Assembly (NCBI RefSeq): GCF_017115085.1
Contig: NZ_JABXKJ010000069.1
Coordinates: 1 to 36,473, forward strand
DNA from: Nostoc sp. NMS7
Lineage (GTDB): Bacteria; Cyanobacteriota; Cyanobacteriia; Cyanobacteriales; Nostocaceae
DNA: 36,473 bases
Direction of reading: 5' to 3'
A model generated the notes under the pieces. The model was not told the DNA's origin and made no database searches. It saw nothing but the letters and a program-made list of their open reading frames with translations. Positions within the stretch are counted from its first letter, which is position 1; every line of letters starts with the position of its first letter. The position numbers and the translations under genes are program-made. Positions 24,668 to 33,122 of this stretch are shown here, piece after piece.

Positions 24668-25074
24668 ATTAGGAATTATGAATTAAGGCTTTACCATTTC
24701 CAATACGGTTCGCTTTCAAGTTTATACAGGTGTTGAACCTCGTTAGTTGGCAATGCTACTGTTTTTAAATAGGTATTATTTATAACTAAATTCTACGGTA
24801 AAGCCTAATTAGCGTAGGCGTAGGCCGCCGCAGGCATCGCCCTTGGGAAAAACTTTGCGATTTGCTGATGTTGTTACTATTGGCACTATTAGATATCTGA
24901 TCATATGATATAAGTCAACACAAAAGTTACTGGGTATCTAGCAAGCACTTAAGTGTGGAATATAGCACTATAAATGCCCCAAATGCGATTCCAAGATAAC
25001 TTATGAAGATGAAATTACAGATTTAGTATAAATTTCGATAAACCACAGAGTTATTTAGGTCTGAGGAGCATTAA
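24668..25074. other. Intergenic region with small dispersed repeat
   Basis: About 400 bp without a gene. A repeat of the dispersed family lies near 24812-24850 (GCGTAGGCGTAGGCCGCC and CATCGCCCTTGGG). The rest is AT-rich and should carry the promoter of the following exported-protein pair; nothing else is recognised. GAGGAG just before the GTG at 25075 is its ribosome-binding site. Confidence 0.5.
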
Positions 25075-26202
25075 GTGGATAAAAAACAAAAAAGGCTCAA
25101 CAGCAAGAAGATTTATCAACTGACTTTCGTTAAGTATATTTGTTATATCTTAGGGGCAAGTCTGGTAACTTTCTTCACAGCATTAATGGGTATTTCAGCC
25201 AATCCCGCAGTTGCCGAAGATAATATTGTTTTTCAAGAACAACAGACTCCATCCTTAGCGGAGAAAATTATTTTTGAAAAACAACAGACTGCATCTTTAA
25301 CTGAGTCAGCCAGCACTCAAACCCAAAAAGCGATTGTTTTTCCGAAAGTAAACTCTTCAAATCTCACTCCAGCACAGATGCTTATGATATCACCAAACCA
25401 AGGTGATCATCAAATTCTATTACAAGCTCAAACTCCCTCTGCTGACTCTCAGACTCAATTAAATGATATTGAATTACGTCAAAGGCTAAAAATTAAGCCT
25501 TTGTTAGGAGGCATAGGTGGTAAACAAATCTATTATCCTAGCCTCAGCTTTGGAATTCCCAGTGCTTTCGGAGCGAACTGGGGAGACTTTTTCGTGCAAG
25601 CAGCAGGAGCAACTCGCAGAGATGGCAATGGCAATGGTGGTTTGGATGGAAGTATAAGTGCGGGTTTTGGTTTGGGAGATAGCCAGAAGTCAATCGGTTT
25701 AGAAGTCGCCTTCAACGAAGGTAGTATCAAAAACTTTGGTGATAATGGAACCTTCGATCTCAAAGCTCACCGTCTTCTCTATGCTGGTAGTACCAATCAA
25801 GTTGCGGCTGCTGTTGGCTGGAATACCTTTGCCCAGTATGGCAATGAAGGAGTGGCTGATTCTAGTGTCTATGGTGAAGTTACAAATGTCTCCTTGTTGC
25901 AACCTAACAATCCTGAAAATCAGATGCCATTGGCACTTAGCGTCGGAGTGGGAGGCGGCAACTTCCGTTCAGGAAATGACGACGTTGGGGTATTTGGAGG
26001 CGTGGGTTTGCAAGTTTATCCTCAAGTAGGCATCGGTGCATCTTGGAGTGGAGTAGCTTTAAACGCTGGGGTTTCTTTCGTTCCTGTCCAAACTATTCCT
26101 CTGACGATTCAGCTTGAAGGTTTAGACCTCACGGATCGCACTGCTGGTGGTAGTGCCGTACTTTTGAGTGTCAGCTATGGTTTCAATTTCTTGCCTAAGT
26201 AA
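25075..26202 (+). CDS. Exported protein of unknown function, Gly-rich C-terminal domain
   Basis: A 375-residue protein starting at GTG with GAGGAG 6-8 nt upstream. Basic residues then a hydrophobic segment (about 18-42, ending ANPAVAED) form a signal peptide. Residues about 49-76 are a duplicated 14-residue unit (IVFQEQQTPSLAE / IIFEKQQTASLTE). The C-terminal 230 residues are Gly- and Asn-rich with alternating hydrophobic strands (FVQAAGATRRDGNGNGG, LQVYPQVGIGASWSG, AVLLSVSYGFNFLPK), suggesting a beta-barrel or outer-membrane protein; the Phe near the C-terminus fits. No named family recognised. A second exported gene follows 25 bp later. Confidence 0.7.
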   Translation: MDKKQKRLNSKKIYQLTFVKYICYILGASLVTFFTALMGISANPAVAEDNIVFQEQQTPSLAEKIIFEKQQTASLTESASTQTQKAIVFPKVNSSNLTPAQMLMISPNQGDHQILLQAQTPSADSQTQLNDIELRQRLKIKPLLGGIGGKQIYYPSLSFGIPSAFGANWGDFFVQAAGATRRDGNGNGGLDGSISAGFGLGDSQKSIGLEVAFNEGSIKNFGDNGTFDLKAHRLLYAGSTNQVAAAVGWNTFAQYGNEGVADSSVYGEVTNVSLLQPNNPENQMPLALSVGVGGGNFRSGNDDVGVFGGVGLQVYPQVGIGASWSGVALNAGVSFVPVQTIPLTIQLEGLDLTDRTAGGSAVLLSVSYGFNFLPK

Positions 26203-26227
26203 ATCCCTTTATTTTCAGAGAATCACT

Positions 26228-27256
26228 ATGATCAAAATCAAGTCTCTAATCCTTGCTCTGAGTCTAAGTCCTCTACTTTTGAGTGCTTGGCAATTGCCAA
26301 ACCAAGCTCGCCCTCTCCCGCTCGGGCAGACGCAGAGTGGGGGAATGAGTGCTCATACAAGTGGTAATAACTCCGATGCCGCAAGTGGTACCATTTTCTC
26401 AGTGCCTGTCACTCTTCAAAATGGTGGCACAACAAAATCTGGCAACATTACAGTGACTAATAGTGGTGGAACATTTAACATTACTGTGCCGCCAAATATT
26501 CAAAATATTCTGAATACATCTGCACAAAGGGCTGTTGTCACCTTACAAACTGGCGGTTTGACAGAACAACAATTTGCAGCTTTGCTTGGAGCAGTGAATC
26601 CTCTAATTGTGAATAGGACTGAAGCGCCAGTTCCTGGTCGGGTTTTGGTAATTGTGAATATTATTCAACCGCTAGTTCCTGGTGGGGGATCGTTGTTAAC
26701 AGGTAGTGGTAACAGTGAAACTTTTGCCACTCTAGCGGCTGCCATTCGATATGTAAGGACTGCAATTACTACACTACCTGCCAAAGGCTCTATTTATGTT
26801 CAAGTTGGTGCTAACACAACAGTTATACCTCCTAGTCAAGCCCCAACCCTTAATAGTTCACCAATAGAAACTGTAAGAAAAGTTGTTACGTTCAAGAAAC
26901 CTAATGGGGAAATACTTAATTTTGAAATAGTTGGTCCACGGGATAAGGTTAAGAATGCAAACATTGTTTTAGCATTTGTGTTGGCAGCCGGAGTTGATCC
27001 TAGTGCTGCGAATACTTCGATCAGGCTGGGGTTAACAGGCGCTGATCCTCTATTGACAACCGATTTAATCTTGAGCCTCAACGGTCTGGTAACAAACCAG
27101 AACACTGTTAGTCTGACTAAACTCAATCAGGCAATTAATGCCTACAATACCATTGTAGACAAAGCTGATAGCAATTCTTTAAAAGCTTTGAATAATAGTG
27201 CTGATTTTACCAATATTAGAGGATTATTGCAAAATATCAGAGTGCCTCTAAGTTAA
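26228..27256 (+). CDS. Exported protein of unknown function, partner of the preceding gene
   Basis: A 342-residue protein. The ATG at 26228 (MIKIKSLILALSLSPLLLSA) is chosen because it gives a clean signal peptide (cut near NQA); the longer frame from 26168 would overlap the previous gene and hide it. The mature part is Asn/Thr/Gly rich with many strand-like runs (FSVPVTLQNGGTTKSGNITV) and, near the end, helical sequence (LTKLNQAINAYNTIVDKADS). No family recognised. The 25-bp spacing and similar composition argue for a joint operon and perhaps a joint cell-surface role. Confidence 0.7.
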   Translation: MIKIKSLILALSLSPLLLSAWQLPNQARPLPLGQTQSGGMSAHTSGNNSDAASGTIFSVPVTLQNGGTTKSGNITVTNSGGTFNITVPPNIQNILNTSAQRAVVTLQTGGLTEQQFAALLGAVNPLIVNRTEAPVPGRVLVIVNIIQPLVPGGGSLLTGSGNSETFATLAAAIRYVRTAITTLPAKGSIYVQVGANTTVIPPSQAPTLNSSPIETVRKVVTFKKPNGEILNFEIVGPRDKVKNANIVLAFVLAAGVDPSAANTSIRLGLTGADPLLTTDLILSLNGLVTNQNTVSLTKLNQAINAYNTIVDKADSNSLKALNNSADFTNIRGLLQNIRVPLS

Positions 27257-27485
27257 AGGCTGCAAATCTTTTGGTGTACAAGCAATCCCTTAGCCAAAAA
27301 AGAGTATGAAGAGATCCGGCTGATATAGTAGAGTTATTATCTTCCACTCCCTTTATGGAGTCTAATCACAAATCAAACGTATCTCTTCAATAAATTGGGA
27401 TAAACCCAAGAATGTTAGAAAAAATTTGCCTTAAATAATAGAAATCTTGCTAAACCGAATCGAGCAACTAAGTAATATAGGAACC

Positions 27486-27592
27486 CTATAGGACTCCTAT
27501 TTGATTTTTGAACAATCAAGCTGCCTAGAAGCTTGACATACAAAGCTTGACTTCTCAGTATACTGAGCAAGATTCAAGTAGGATTCCTATAG
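27486..27592. mobile_element. MITE-like element with 19-bp terminal inverted repeats
   Basis: The left end, CTATAGGACTCCTATTTGA (27486-27504), and right end, TCAAGTAGGATTCCTATAG (27574-27592), match as inverted repeats at 17 of 19 positions. Inside are CAAGC/GCTTG hairpins and a perfect palindrome CTCAGTATACTGAG (27554-27567). It carries no gene. The right end supplies the last codons and stop of the minus-strand cyclase gene. No target-site duplication is evident. It may instead be a large terminator structure. Confidence 0.5.
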
Positions 27593-29334
27593 TTGTTTAC
27601 GTACTCCAAAACTCGATTCTTGCCTGTTCGTTTGGCCTCAAGCATTGCTTGATTTGCCCGATTCAGCAAATCCTTAACCGTAATACCTGGTTCTGATACA
27701 GCTATTCCAAAAGAAGCGGTGATGCTTTCGATGATCTGATCGCCATCCTTCAATTGCATTTGTTCAACATCTACCCTTAGTTGTTCTACTCGCTTCCTGA
27801 GCGTTTCCAGCATTATGTTAGGCATCACAATTACAAATTCTTCACCACCCCATCTGCAAGGAATATCAAAGGAGCGAATAGATTTTAACAGCAGCTTTGC
27901 TAATCCCTTGAGAACAATGTCGGCTGTTAAATGCCCATAGCGCGAGTTGTAAGATTTGAAATTATCGATATCAAGGAAAATAACACTAAGAGGTTGTCCC
28001 GATCGTTCAGCTTCCGCTAGCCTCTGATCCGTTATGGTTTCTAGATAGTTTTTATTGAATAGTTGCGTCATCTGATCCCGCAAGTTATCATAGTTTAGAC
28101 GTTGGTTTATCGATATATTATTCAGTGCAAAGGCTAAGGTTCTAGCAATAATCTCAGTCATTTCTTGATCTTCTGAACTGATTTCTTCTGGCGCATAGAT
28201 GTGTAAAATCCCAATTACTTCCCCTTGTCCAAGCAATGGAATACATAAATGTGCGCCGCTAACAGGCTCTATTAAGTGGCTGCACATCAGTCCTGAGTTA
28301 CGAGGCGATAAAAGGTTGAATTTACTTCTCCGCAATGCCCAACACTCAGATTGTAAAAATATTTCTTTACTGCTTTGTTCAGTTCCCCAAAGACTCTTGA
28401 TCTCAACATAATTGTTGGAATTAGCAATTATATAAAGAGAACCACTCATATTAGGAAATAGATGAGAACAGGTTAAAGCGACCACTTGATACACCTCATC
28501 TTCAGACTCGCAAGAAGAAAACATATCCGCCATATCTGAGAGATATATAAGTTCTCGTTTTGTTGCCTCTAATTTCAGTGTTTTTTCTTCTAGCTGCCAA
28601 TTTAGATCAGCGAGCCATCGCTGTGCTTCTATAGATTCTGTAATATCAATACTAATCCCACCAAGGCGGCGATCGCCTGTTGCATTATCGCTAAACGGAA
28701 ACTTAAACGATAGCCAGTAGCAGGGCTGATCATTACCAGGTATGTTTATCTCTTCAATCAGCTTCAAGGGGCGTAGAGTCTGCAAAACGATTTGATCGTT
28801 TTCCATTACCCGCTGTCCCTCTTCTGGATCTAGCAAGAATTCACTATCCGTTTTCCCCAACCATTGTTGTGAATCTATCGAAAATCTAGTCTGTAACTCC
28901 TGGTTGTAGTAGAGCATTCTAGATTGCTCATCTTTGATATATGCAGCAAACGGTCCCTGATCTAAGAATAGCCGTTGTATTTGCTGGCTACGCTCAAGTT
29001 TGCGGTTATCTTCTTGATATTTAGCGATCGCCTCTACAATTTGATAAGCGGTTGGCATCAGGTAGACTAAAGCAGACAAGGAAATAAACGCCAATAAATC
29101 GAGTACGCATAAGTGTAGTAGCGACACTGCCATATATGGCTCGAAGACCGCCAGAAGGTGATGAAATCCACAAGATAGTATGAATGCACCTGATAAGAAA
29201 AAGGCTACCCAAAACTTAGAGGGGATAGTTGCCTTAGTTTTAGCAAAGAAAACCCCTATTAATGTAGGGATGCCAAAGTATGAAAATGCAGTGATGCCGT
29301 GAGCAATTATGCAATTCCACTGAATAGGCTCCAT
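27574..29334 (-). CDS. Membrane diguanylate cyclase: ethylene-receptor-like sensor, PAS, GAF, GGDEF
   Basis: A 586-residue predicted c-di-GMP synthase. Residues about 8-100 are three membrane helices matching the ETR1-type ethylene-binding domain: Tyr19, Ile22, Pro23, Ile52, Cys55 and His59 align with ETR1 Tyr32, Ile35, Pro36, Ile62, Cys65 and His69. The site equal to Asp25 is His12. A PAS domain (about 115-245), a coiled segment, a GAF domain (about 265-415) and a C-terminal GGDEF domain follow. The active motif is GGEEF (496-500) with the inhibitory I-site RSFD (487-490) five residues upstream, so it should be active and product-inhibited. Its ligand is not shown; copper and ethylene binding are inferred. 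Confidence 0.85.
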   Translation of the reverse strand: MEPIQWNCIIAHGITAFSYFGIPTLIGVFFAKTKATIPSKFWVAFFLSGAFILSCGFHHLLAVFEPYMAVSLLHLCVLDLLAFISLSALVYLMPTAYQIVEAIAKYQEDNRKLERSQQIQRLFLDQGPFAAYIKDEQSRMLYYNQELQTRFSIDSQQWLGKTDSEFLLDPEEGQRVMENDQIVLQTLRPLKLIEEINIPGNDQPCYWLSFKFPFSDNATGDRRLGGISIDITESIEAQRWLADLNWQLEEKTLKLEATKRELIYLSDMADMFSSCESEDEVYQVVALTCSHLFPNMSGSLYIIANSNNYVEIKSLWGTEQSSKEIFLQSECWALRRSKFNLLSPRNSGLMCSHLIEPVSGAHLCIPLLGQGEVIGILHIYAPEEISSEDQEMTEIIARTLAFALNNISINQRLNYDNLRDQMTQLFNKNYLETITDQRLAEAERSGQPLSVIFLDIDNFKSYNSRYGHLTADIVLKGLAKLLLKSIRSFDIPCRWGGEEFVIVMPNIMLETLRKRVEQLRVDVEQMQLKDGDQIIESITASFGIAVSEPGITVKDLLNRANQAMLEAKRTGKNRVLEYVNNYRNPT

Positions 29335-29510
29335 TGCTTACCTAATATAAATATTTGATCTATTTCACTATAATCCTGGATCGGATCAAGTGTAAGCATA
29401 GAAGGGATGATTTCAGAAAGTGATATGTTAGTTTTTACAAAAATTAGCAGAAAAATATTGAAAACTCATGAAAAATAGCAACGTAGCTGCGTTTTTTAGA
29501 CTTCTCCCTA

Positions 29511-29635
29511 CAGCCCTTCTCCTAAAGGAGACGTTACGCGAACGGACATCCTACGGCAGGCGCTAGCCTCTCCCTTTGGGAGAAGCAAAGACGCAAGCGC
29601 CAAGACTGTCAAGATGGTAACTTTCTGAAGGGCTG
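29511..29635. repeat. Dispersed-repeat island bounded by a 9-bp inverted repeat
   Basis: CAGCCCTTC (29511-29519) and GAAGGGCTG (29627-29635) enclose several small hairpins (TTCTCC/GGAGA, CTCTCCC/GGGAGA) and copies of the dispersed palindromic repeat family. It ends just before the moaB stop codon. The gap 29335-29636 contains no gene. Confidence 0.75.
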
Positions 29636-29636
29636 C

Positions 29637-30149
29637 TCATTTCACCACTTGACAAACCTGACTTACCAAGTGAGTGAGTTCGGGCAAAATCAATTTTTCC
29701 ATCGCCAGTCGCACAGCATTACTGGAACCCGGAAGCGAGAATATTAATTTATTTTGATAAACACCAGCAACGGCGCGAGAAGCGATCGCCCGCGAACCAA
29801 TTTCTTGATAACTTAAAAAACGAAATAATTCACCAAATCCGGGCAAGGTTTTCTCCAGCAACTTCTCAATCGCATCGTAGGTGGTATCTCTTGGTGCAAT
29901 ACCTGTACCACCATTGAAAATTAGAGCATCCAAATTTGAGCTTTTACCGAGATTTTCTATCTGCCCTTGAATTTGTGTTGGTTCATCTTTGATAATCCTA
30001 TACGCTCCTACAGCATGGTTAGCACCAAGGAGTAATTGCTGAATTAGCTGCCCACTTTTGTCTGTTTCAAAAGTGCGTGTATCGCTGACAGTAACCACAG
30101 CACAAGTTACCATATTTCCAGGTGAGTCTGGGTGGGGTTGTTGTATCAT
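29637..30149 (-). CDS. moaB: Molybdenum cofactor biosynthesis protein B (MoaB)
   Basis: A 170-residue MoaB/MogA-family protein. The family signatures are [16 protein letters not shown] near the N-terminus, [18 protein letters not shown] in the middle and [18 protein letters not shown] near the end. MoaB-type proteins adenylylate molybdopterin or bind it in molybdenum cofactor synthesis, used here by nitrate reductase among others. Length fits. It stands alone, flanked by dispersed repeats on both sides. Confidence 0.92.
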   Translation of the reverse strand: MIQQPHPDSPGNMVTCAVVTVSDTRTFETDKSGQLIQQLLLGANHAVGAYRIIKDEPTQIQGQIENLGKSSNLDALIFNGGTGIAPRDTTYDAIEKLLEKTLPGFGELFRFLSYQEIGSRAIASRAVAGVYQNKLIFSLPGSSNAVRLAMEKLILPELTHLVSQVCQVVK

Positions 30150-30225
30150 AGGTTAAGCTTTTAACTTTTGATCAGGAGTAATTTGGCATGGTAAATAGCA
30201 CATTGGACATGAAAATAATTACTTA

Positions 30226-30389
30226 TGCCCAATGCCCAATACTTCTCTACGAGACGCTGCGCGTAGCTTGCTTCCACGAAGTGGTACGGCAAGGCTCAGT
30301 GACCACGCCAACGACAACGCTACTTCGACGCCGCTCAGTACCCTTCGGGAAGCTCAGGGCAGGCAAGGTCAGTACAAGTGCTCAATGCC
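30226..30389. repeat. Composite dispersed-repeat island, copy 2 (with extra inserts)
   Basis: This block begins ATGCCCAATACTTCTCTACG and ends with GTACAAGTGCTCAATGCCC. Compared with copy 1 it has extra segments inside, including one with CCTTCGGGAAGCTCAGGGC and CTTCCACGAAGTGG, as if further small repeats had inserted. It covers almost the whole moaB-psb28 gap. Frames across it are repeat translations, not genes. Confidence 0.8.
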
Positions 30390-30731
30390 CTATTTTTCAG
30401 CTTTGCTCAGTCCCAAATCGTTTTCTTCAGCATACCGCTCCATGAAGCGCATAAAGCGATCCCATTCTTGGGCAGATTTCATTACGTAAAACGCTTCTAA
30501 TTCTTCCGGTTTCCCGTTGACAAATTTCGCCTTAACTTCACGGGTAATTATCTCCCCTTCTTCGTCAATCAAGTACATCCCGGTAATATCTTCGGTGCTG
30601 CCTTGATCTAAAATCTTCGGATTTGTAAAAATAAATGTCGCTGTGCCACTGTCACCAGTGCGCGATCGCGTCAGGCGCACCTCTGGAATTACTTCTTCGT
30701 CAAGCCCTCTAGAAAACTGGATTTTCGTCAT
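30390..30731 (-). CDS. psb28: Photosystem II assembly protein Psb28
   Basis: A 113-residue Psb28 (Psb13, ycf79) protein, a cytoplasmic factor bound to CP47-containing photosystem II intermediates. [20 protein letters not shown] is the family N-terminus, so the start is the ATG at 30731; the frame to 30782 has an atypical leader. [27 protein letters not shown] and [19 protein letters not shown] complete the family pattern. The length is typical. It is monocistronic, with repeat islands on both sides. Confidence 0.95.
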   Translation of the reverse strand: MTKIQFSRGLDEEVIPEVRLTRSRTGDSGTATFIFTNPKILDQGSTEDITGMYLIDEEGEIITREVKAKFVNGKPEELEAFYVMKSAQEWDRFMRFMERYAEENDLGLSKAEK

Positions 30732-30985
30732 GATCAATGAATTTAAACTTTTGTGATGGTTAATTTCATATTCTCTCACCAATTAGAACGTCACGGTCTA
30801 AAGGCTACTGTTATTCATCTTTCTAGTGTATATACTTAAATTGCTTATTTTTCAAGTAACAACATTCCCGGATCATCGTTTTCAATTGTAACTTGCATTA
30901 TTGCACCTGCAAACCGCGAATGTAAGTCGACACGGTAACGTGAGGAGCAGTAGGCAGACCGAAAGAGCGTTAACAATTCAAAATT

Positions 30986-31200
30986 CAAAATGACGCTCTC
31001 TACGAGACGCTAAAAGCGTAGCTTGCAACTCTTACAGAGTACGCGGACTCGCTAACGCTACGCTAACAAAATTCAAACATTTTAGACATTTACATAAGGG
31101 GATTTTAACCCGATGGTTCCTGAGCCCTTCGACAAGTGTTACCCTGAGCTTGTCAAAGGGCTCAGGGTAAGACCTGCGCCGTTCGCGTAGCGTCCCGCTT
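30986..31200. repeat. Repeat-rich intergenic DNA with a 17-of-18 bp inverted repeat
   Basis: Members of the dispersed repeat family occur at about 31000-31070. CCTGAGCCCTTCGACAAG (31119-31136) and CTTGTCAAAGGGCTCAGG (31149-31166) form an inverted repeat with one mismatch, a variant of the widespread CCCTTCGAC...CTCAGGG palindrome. The gap 30732-31615 holds no gene; its second half contains the structured element listed next. Confidence 0.7.
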
Positions 31201-31281
31201 TCTAAGGACTGAAACTGGCGCTACCTATAGAGGTAGGGGTCTTAAATCCTTTGATTTGTGATAAACTTCGCCAAGGATTGC

Positions 31282-31425
31282 AATACCGCACTCATCCAAA
31301 AGGACAGTACCACCCACAACTAAGCTGTACTTGATCACAGCGTAGGTAGTGCTTGATGTCGCAGAGGCACTTGTCCTTCTAACAAACAGTGCATAGGTCA
31401 CGTAGCACTGGATGATTTCGGTATT
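31282..31425. ncRNA. Candidate structured RNA upstream of the bilin lyase gene
   Basis: A 144-bp segment folds on paper as a closed, branched structure. The closing helix is 31282-31298 with 31409-31425: 17 positions, 15 paired (AATACCG/CGGTATT and CATCCA/TGGATG joined across two mismatches). Inside are AAGGACA/TGTCCTT (31300-31306 with 31372-31378), GCTGT/ACAGC (31324-31328 with 31337-31341), AGTGC/GCACT (31348-31352 with 31367-31371) and GTGC/GCAC (31389-31392 with 31405-31408). The strand is unknown. It might be a small RNA, a leader element or a mobile repeat; no family is recognised. Confidence 0.4.
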
Positions 31426-31615
31426 ACATAGACAAGTTATATGAGATTGTTATGATAAAAGTTTACAATTAATTCATGAAAAACACATCTGCCTCTCCTT
31501 TTGTAGGGAGTTTATTGAAGCTGACCGCTAATCGCTGTAATGTTTAGATACTAACAACTTAAAAAAGAAAGAATTCGTAAAAGATCATCCGTAGGAGTAA
31601 GTAGGAGTCAGAACA

Positions 31616-32236
31616 TTGATAGACGCAATGGAATTTTTTCAGCTAAGTGCTGGTAAGTGGCGATCGCAACGTGCAACTCATCATCTAGCCTTCAAGCGTT
31701 CAGAGACGGGAGAATCGGATATACAGGTAGAAACTCTAGCTGCCGATGATCCAGAAATCATTGAACTGTGCCAGTATCATCAGATTGACCCCAGCCTTTC
31801 AGTAGGAGGGTCGCGTGTGCGTTGGCTAGGCACAATGGCTTGGGATAGAGAGGGTGAGGATAACCATCAAGGGAAAACCATCTTTGCGATCGTGCCTGAT
31901 GGCGATAACCCAAGGGCTGGCAAATTACTCCGCGAAAGAGGCTACGCCGAAATTATGCCTGTAGTCGGTCTTTTTCACATGGATGATGAAGATGGACTAG
32001 TGTTGACAACCGAATACGAAACAATGAGTTCCATTGAGCGATTCTGGTTTGGTAGCCCAAATATGCGACTGCGAACCAGTACAGTCAAACGCTTTGGCGG
32101 CTTCAGCACGGCATCATTTTGTACTGAAACACGGATTGAAACTTCTGTTGAGGTTGCCAGCACAGAAGAAGTAACAGAAAGACAAGCGCAGGATGTTCTG
32201 GAAAAAAGAGAGTTTTATTCTGTTTTGGGATGGTGA
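31616..32236 (+). CDS. cpcS: Phycobiliprotein chromophore lyase, CpcS/CpeS family
   Basis: A 206-residue bilin lyase that attaches phycocyanobilin to the conserved beta-84-type cysteine of phycobiliproteins. MEFFQLSAGKWRSQRATHHL is the family hallmark, and RWLGTMAWDREGE, GYAEIMPVVGLFHMDDEDGL and ERFWFGSPNMRLRTSTVKRF follow. The start is TTG at 31616: AGGAG at 31603-31607 is 8 nt upstream, while the ATG at 31628 would be too far. A tandem copy of GTAGGAGT precedes it. The metallopeptidase-like gene begins 7 bp before this stop codon, so they are coupled. Subtype (CpcS versus CpeS) is not certain. Confidence 0.92.
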   Translation: MIDAMEFFQLSAGKWRSQRATHHLAFKRSETGESDIQVETLAADDPEIIELCQYHQIDPSLSVGGSRVRWLGTMAWDREGEDNHQGKTIFAIVPDGDNPRAGKLLRERGYAEIMPVVGLFHMDDEDGLVLTTEYETMSSIERFWFGSPNMRLRTSTVKRFGGFSTASFCTETRIETSVEVASTEEVTERQAQDVLEKREFYSVLGW

Positions 32237-32778
32237 ATAATCTCCAGCAGACTGACGCTTTTACTCGTGGGCGAGATTATCTGCATCTCGTACAGGGACT
32301 GGCTCTAGAACCGGGTATGGTGGATGTGTTTGAAAACAAGCGCGATCGCATCCCCATTTGCACTTGGATCGGTGATAATATTAACACTGTAAACGCTCAG
32401 ATCAACGCCTATCTAGGATTTTGTCATGAGTGCTTTCATCCCCAACAGCGTCGCCATATCCAAATTTTTGCAGTACCCATAGCTCAATCCTTCGGCATAG
32501 ACGGGCTGTGCAACATTCTCACAAATCCAATTACGATTTTGGTAGATGTCGGTCGAGTTGCACCTAGAGACTGGTTTGGTCTAGTCGTCCATGAATACGC
32601 CCATGCCCATCTAGGAGACTTTGGTCACAATCAGCAGTTTGCTAGCATTTTATCTCATCTATGCTTAGGACTGGGATTTGAGCCACCCGACTGGGAGGTA
32701 GGGAGGGAAGCAACTTTGCGTAGCTGGCCTCACTGTAAATCAACCATAGATCCTCTAGAATTTTGGATCGGTCACTGA
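32230..32778 (+). CDS. Predicted zinc metallopeptidase-like protein coupled to the lyase gene
   Basis: A 182-residue protein with HEYAH at 121-125 (His121, Glu122, His125) and GHNQQF at 132-137, so His133 is a likely third zinc ligand. HExxH...GHxxxF is the pattern of SprT/WLM-like zincins. The rest (CHECFHPQQRRHIQIFAVPI, NPITILVDVGRVAPRDWFG) has no known domain. There is no signal peptide, so it should be cytosolic. It overlaps the lyase stop by 7 bp, which suggests translational coupling and a linked role, for example in phycobiliprotein handling; that is inference. I know no named family. Confidence 0.75.
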   Translation: MVNNLQQTDAFTRGRDYLHLVQGLALEPGMVDVFENKRDRIPICTWIGDNINTVNAQINAYLGFCHECFHPQQRRHIQIFAVPIAQSFGIDGLCNILTNPITILVDVGRVAPRDWFGLVVHEYAHAHLGDFGHNQQFASILSHLCLGLGFEPPDWEVGREATLRSWPHCKSTIDPLEFWIGH

Positions 32779-32831
32779 GGGACAAGGGGGACAAGGAGGA
32801 CAAGGGGACAAGGGAGACAAGGGAGACAAGG
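32779..32831. repeat. 9-bp tandem repeat (GGGACAAGG)
   Basis: Six units, with variants AGGACAAGG and GAGACAAGG and one 8-bp copy, begin at the base after the metallopeptidase stop codon. The reverse complement of the unit makes up the array at 22192-22236. Confidence 0.85.
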
Positions 32832-32840
32832 AAAATAACC

Positions 32841-32932
32841 ATGCCCAATACTTCTCTACGAGAGGCTACGCCAACGACTTCTCTACGAGACGCTACGCGA
32901 ACGCTCAGTACAAGTGCCAATGCCCAATAGCC
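32841..32932. repeat. Composite dispersed-repeat island, copy 3
   Basis: The block starts ATGCCCAATACTTCTCTACG, continues AGAGGCTACGCCAACGACTT, then a second ACTTCTCTACGAGACGC copy, and ends GCTCAGTACAAGTGC and CAATGCCCAATAGCCC. It is the counterpart, in opposite orientation, of copy 1 and again adjoins a 9-bp tandem array. Confidence 0.85.
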
Positions 32933-33122
32933 CATTAATTTCTTTTGCTAAATGTTAAAAGTTATTGCTTCAGTTAAAAAAAGTGAAACTGAATCTCCTA
33001 ATCTAAAATATGTGAATAAAGTTTTTTAGTCATTTACATGGTCATTAAGCTAGAAGCCCCACTCCCTTTTTTTAATTAGCTATAAGTTGAATCCAGTAGG
33101 ATAATTGTTTTCTTACTAATAC

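Noticed and set aside
30188..30489. Two plus-strand 85-codon frames
   Set aside because: They run across composite repeat copy 2 and into the psb28 gene on the other strand; they are repeat translations.
31225..31450. Minus-strand frame with LVVGGTVLLDECGIAILGE-like sequence
   Set aside because: It has no good start codon and lies across the inverted-repeat structure at 31282-31425, so it is probably a chance frame.
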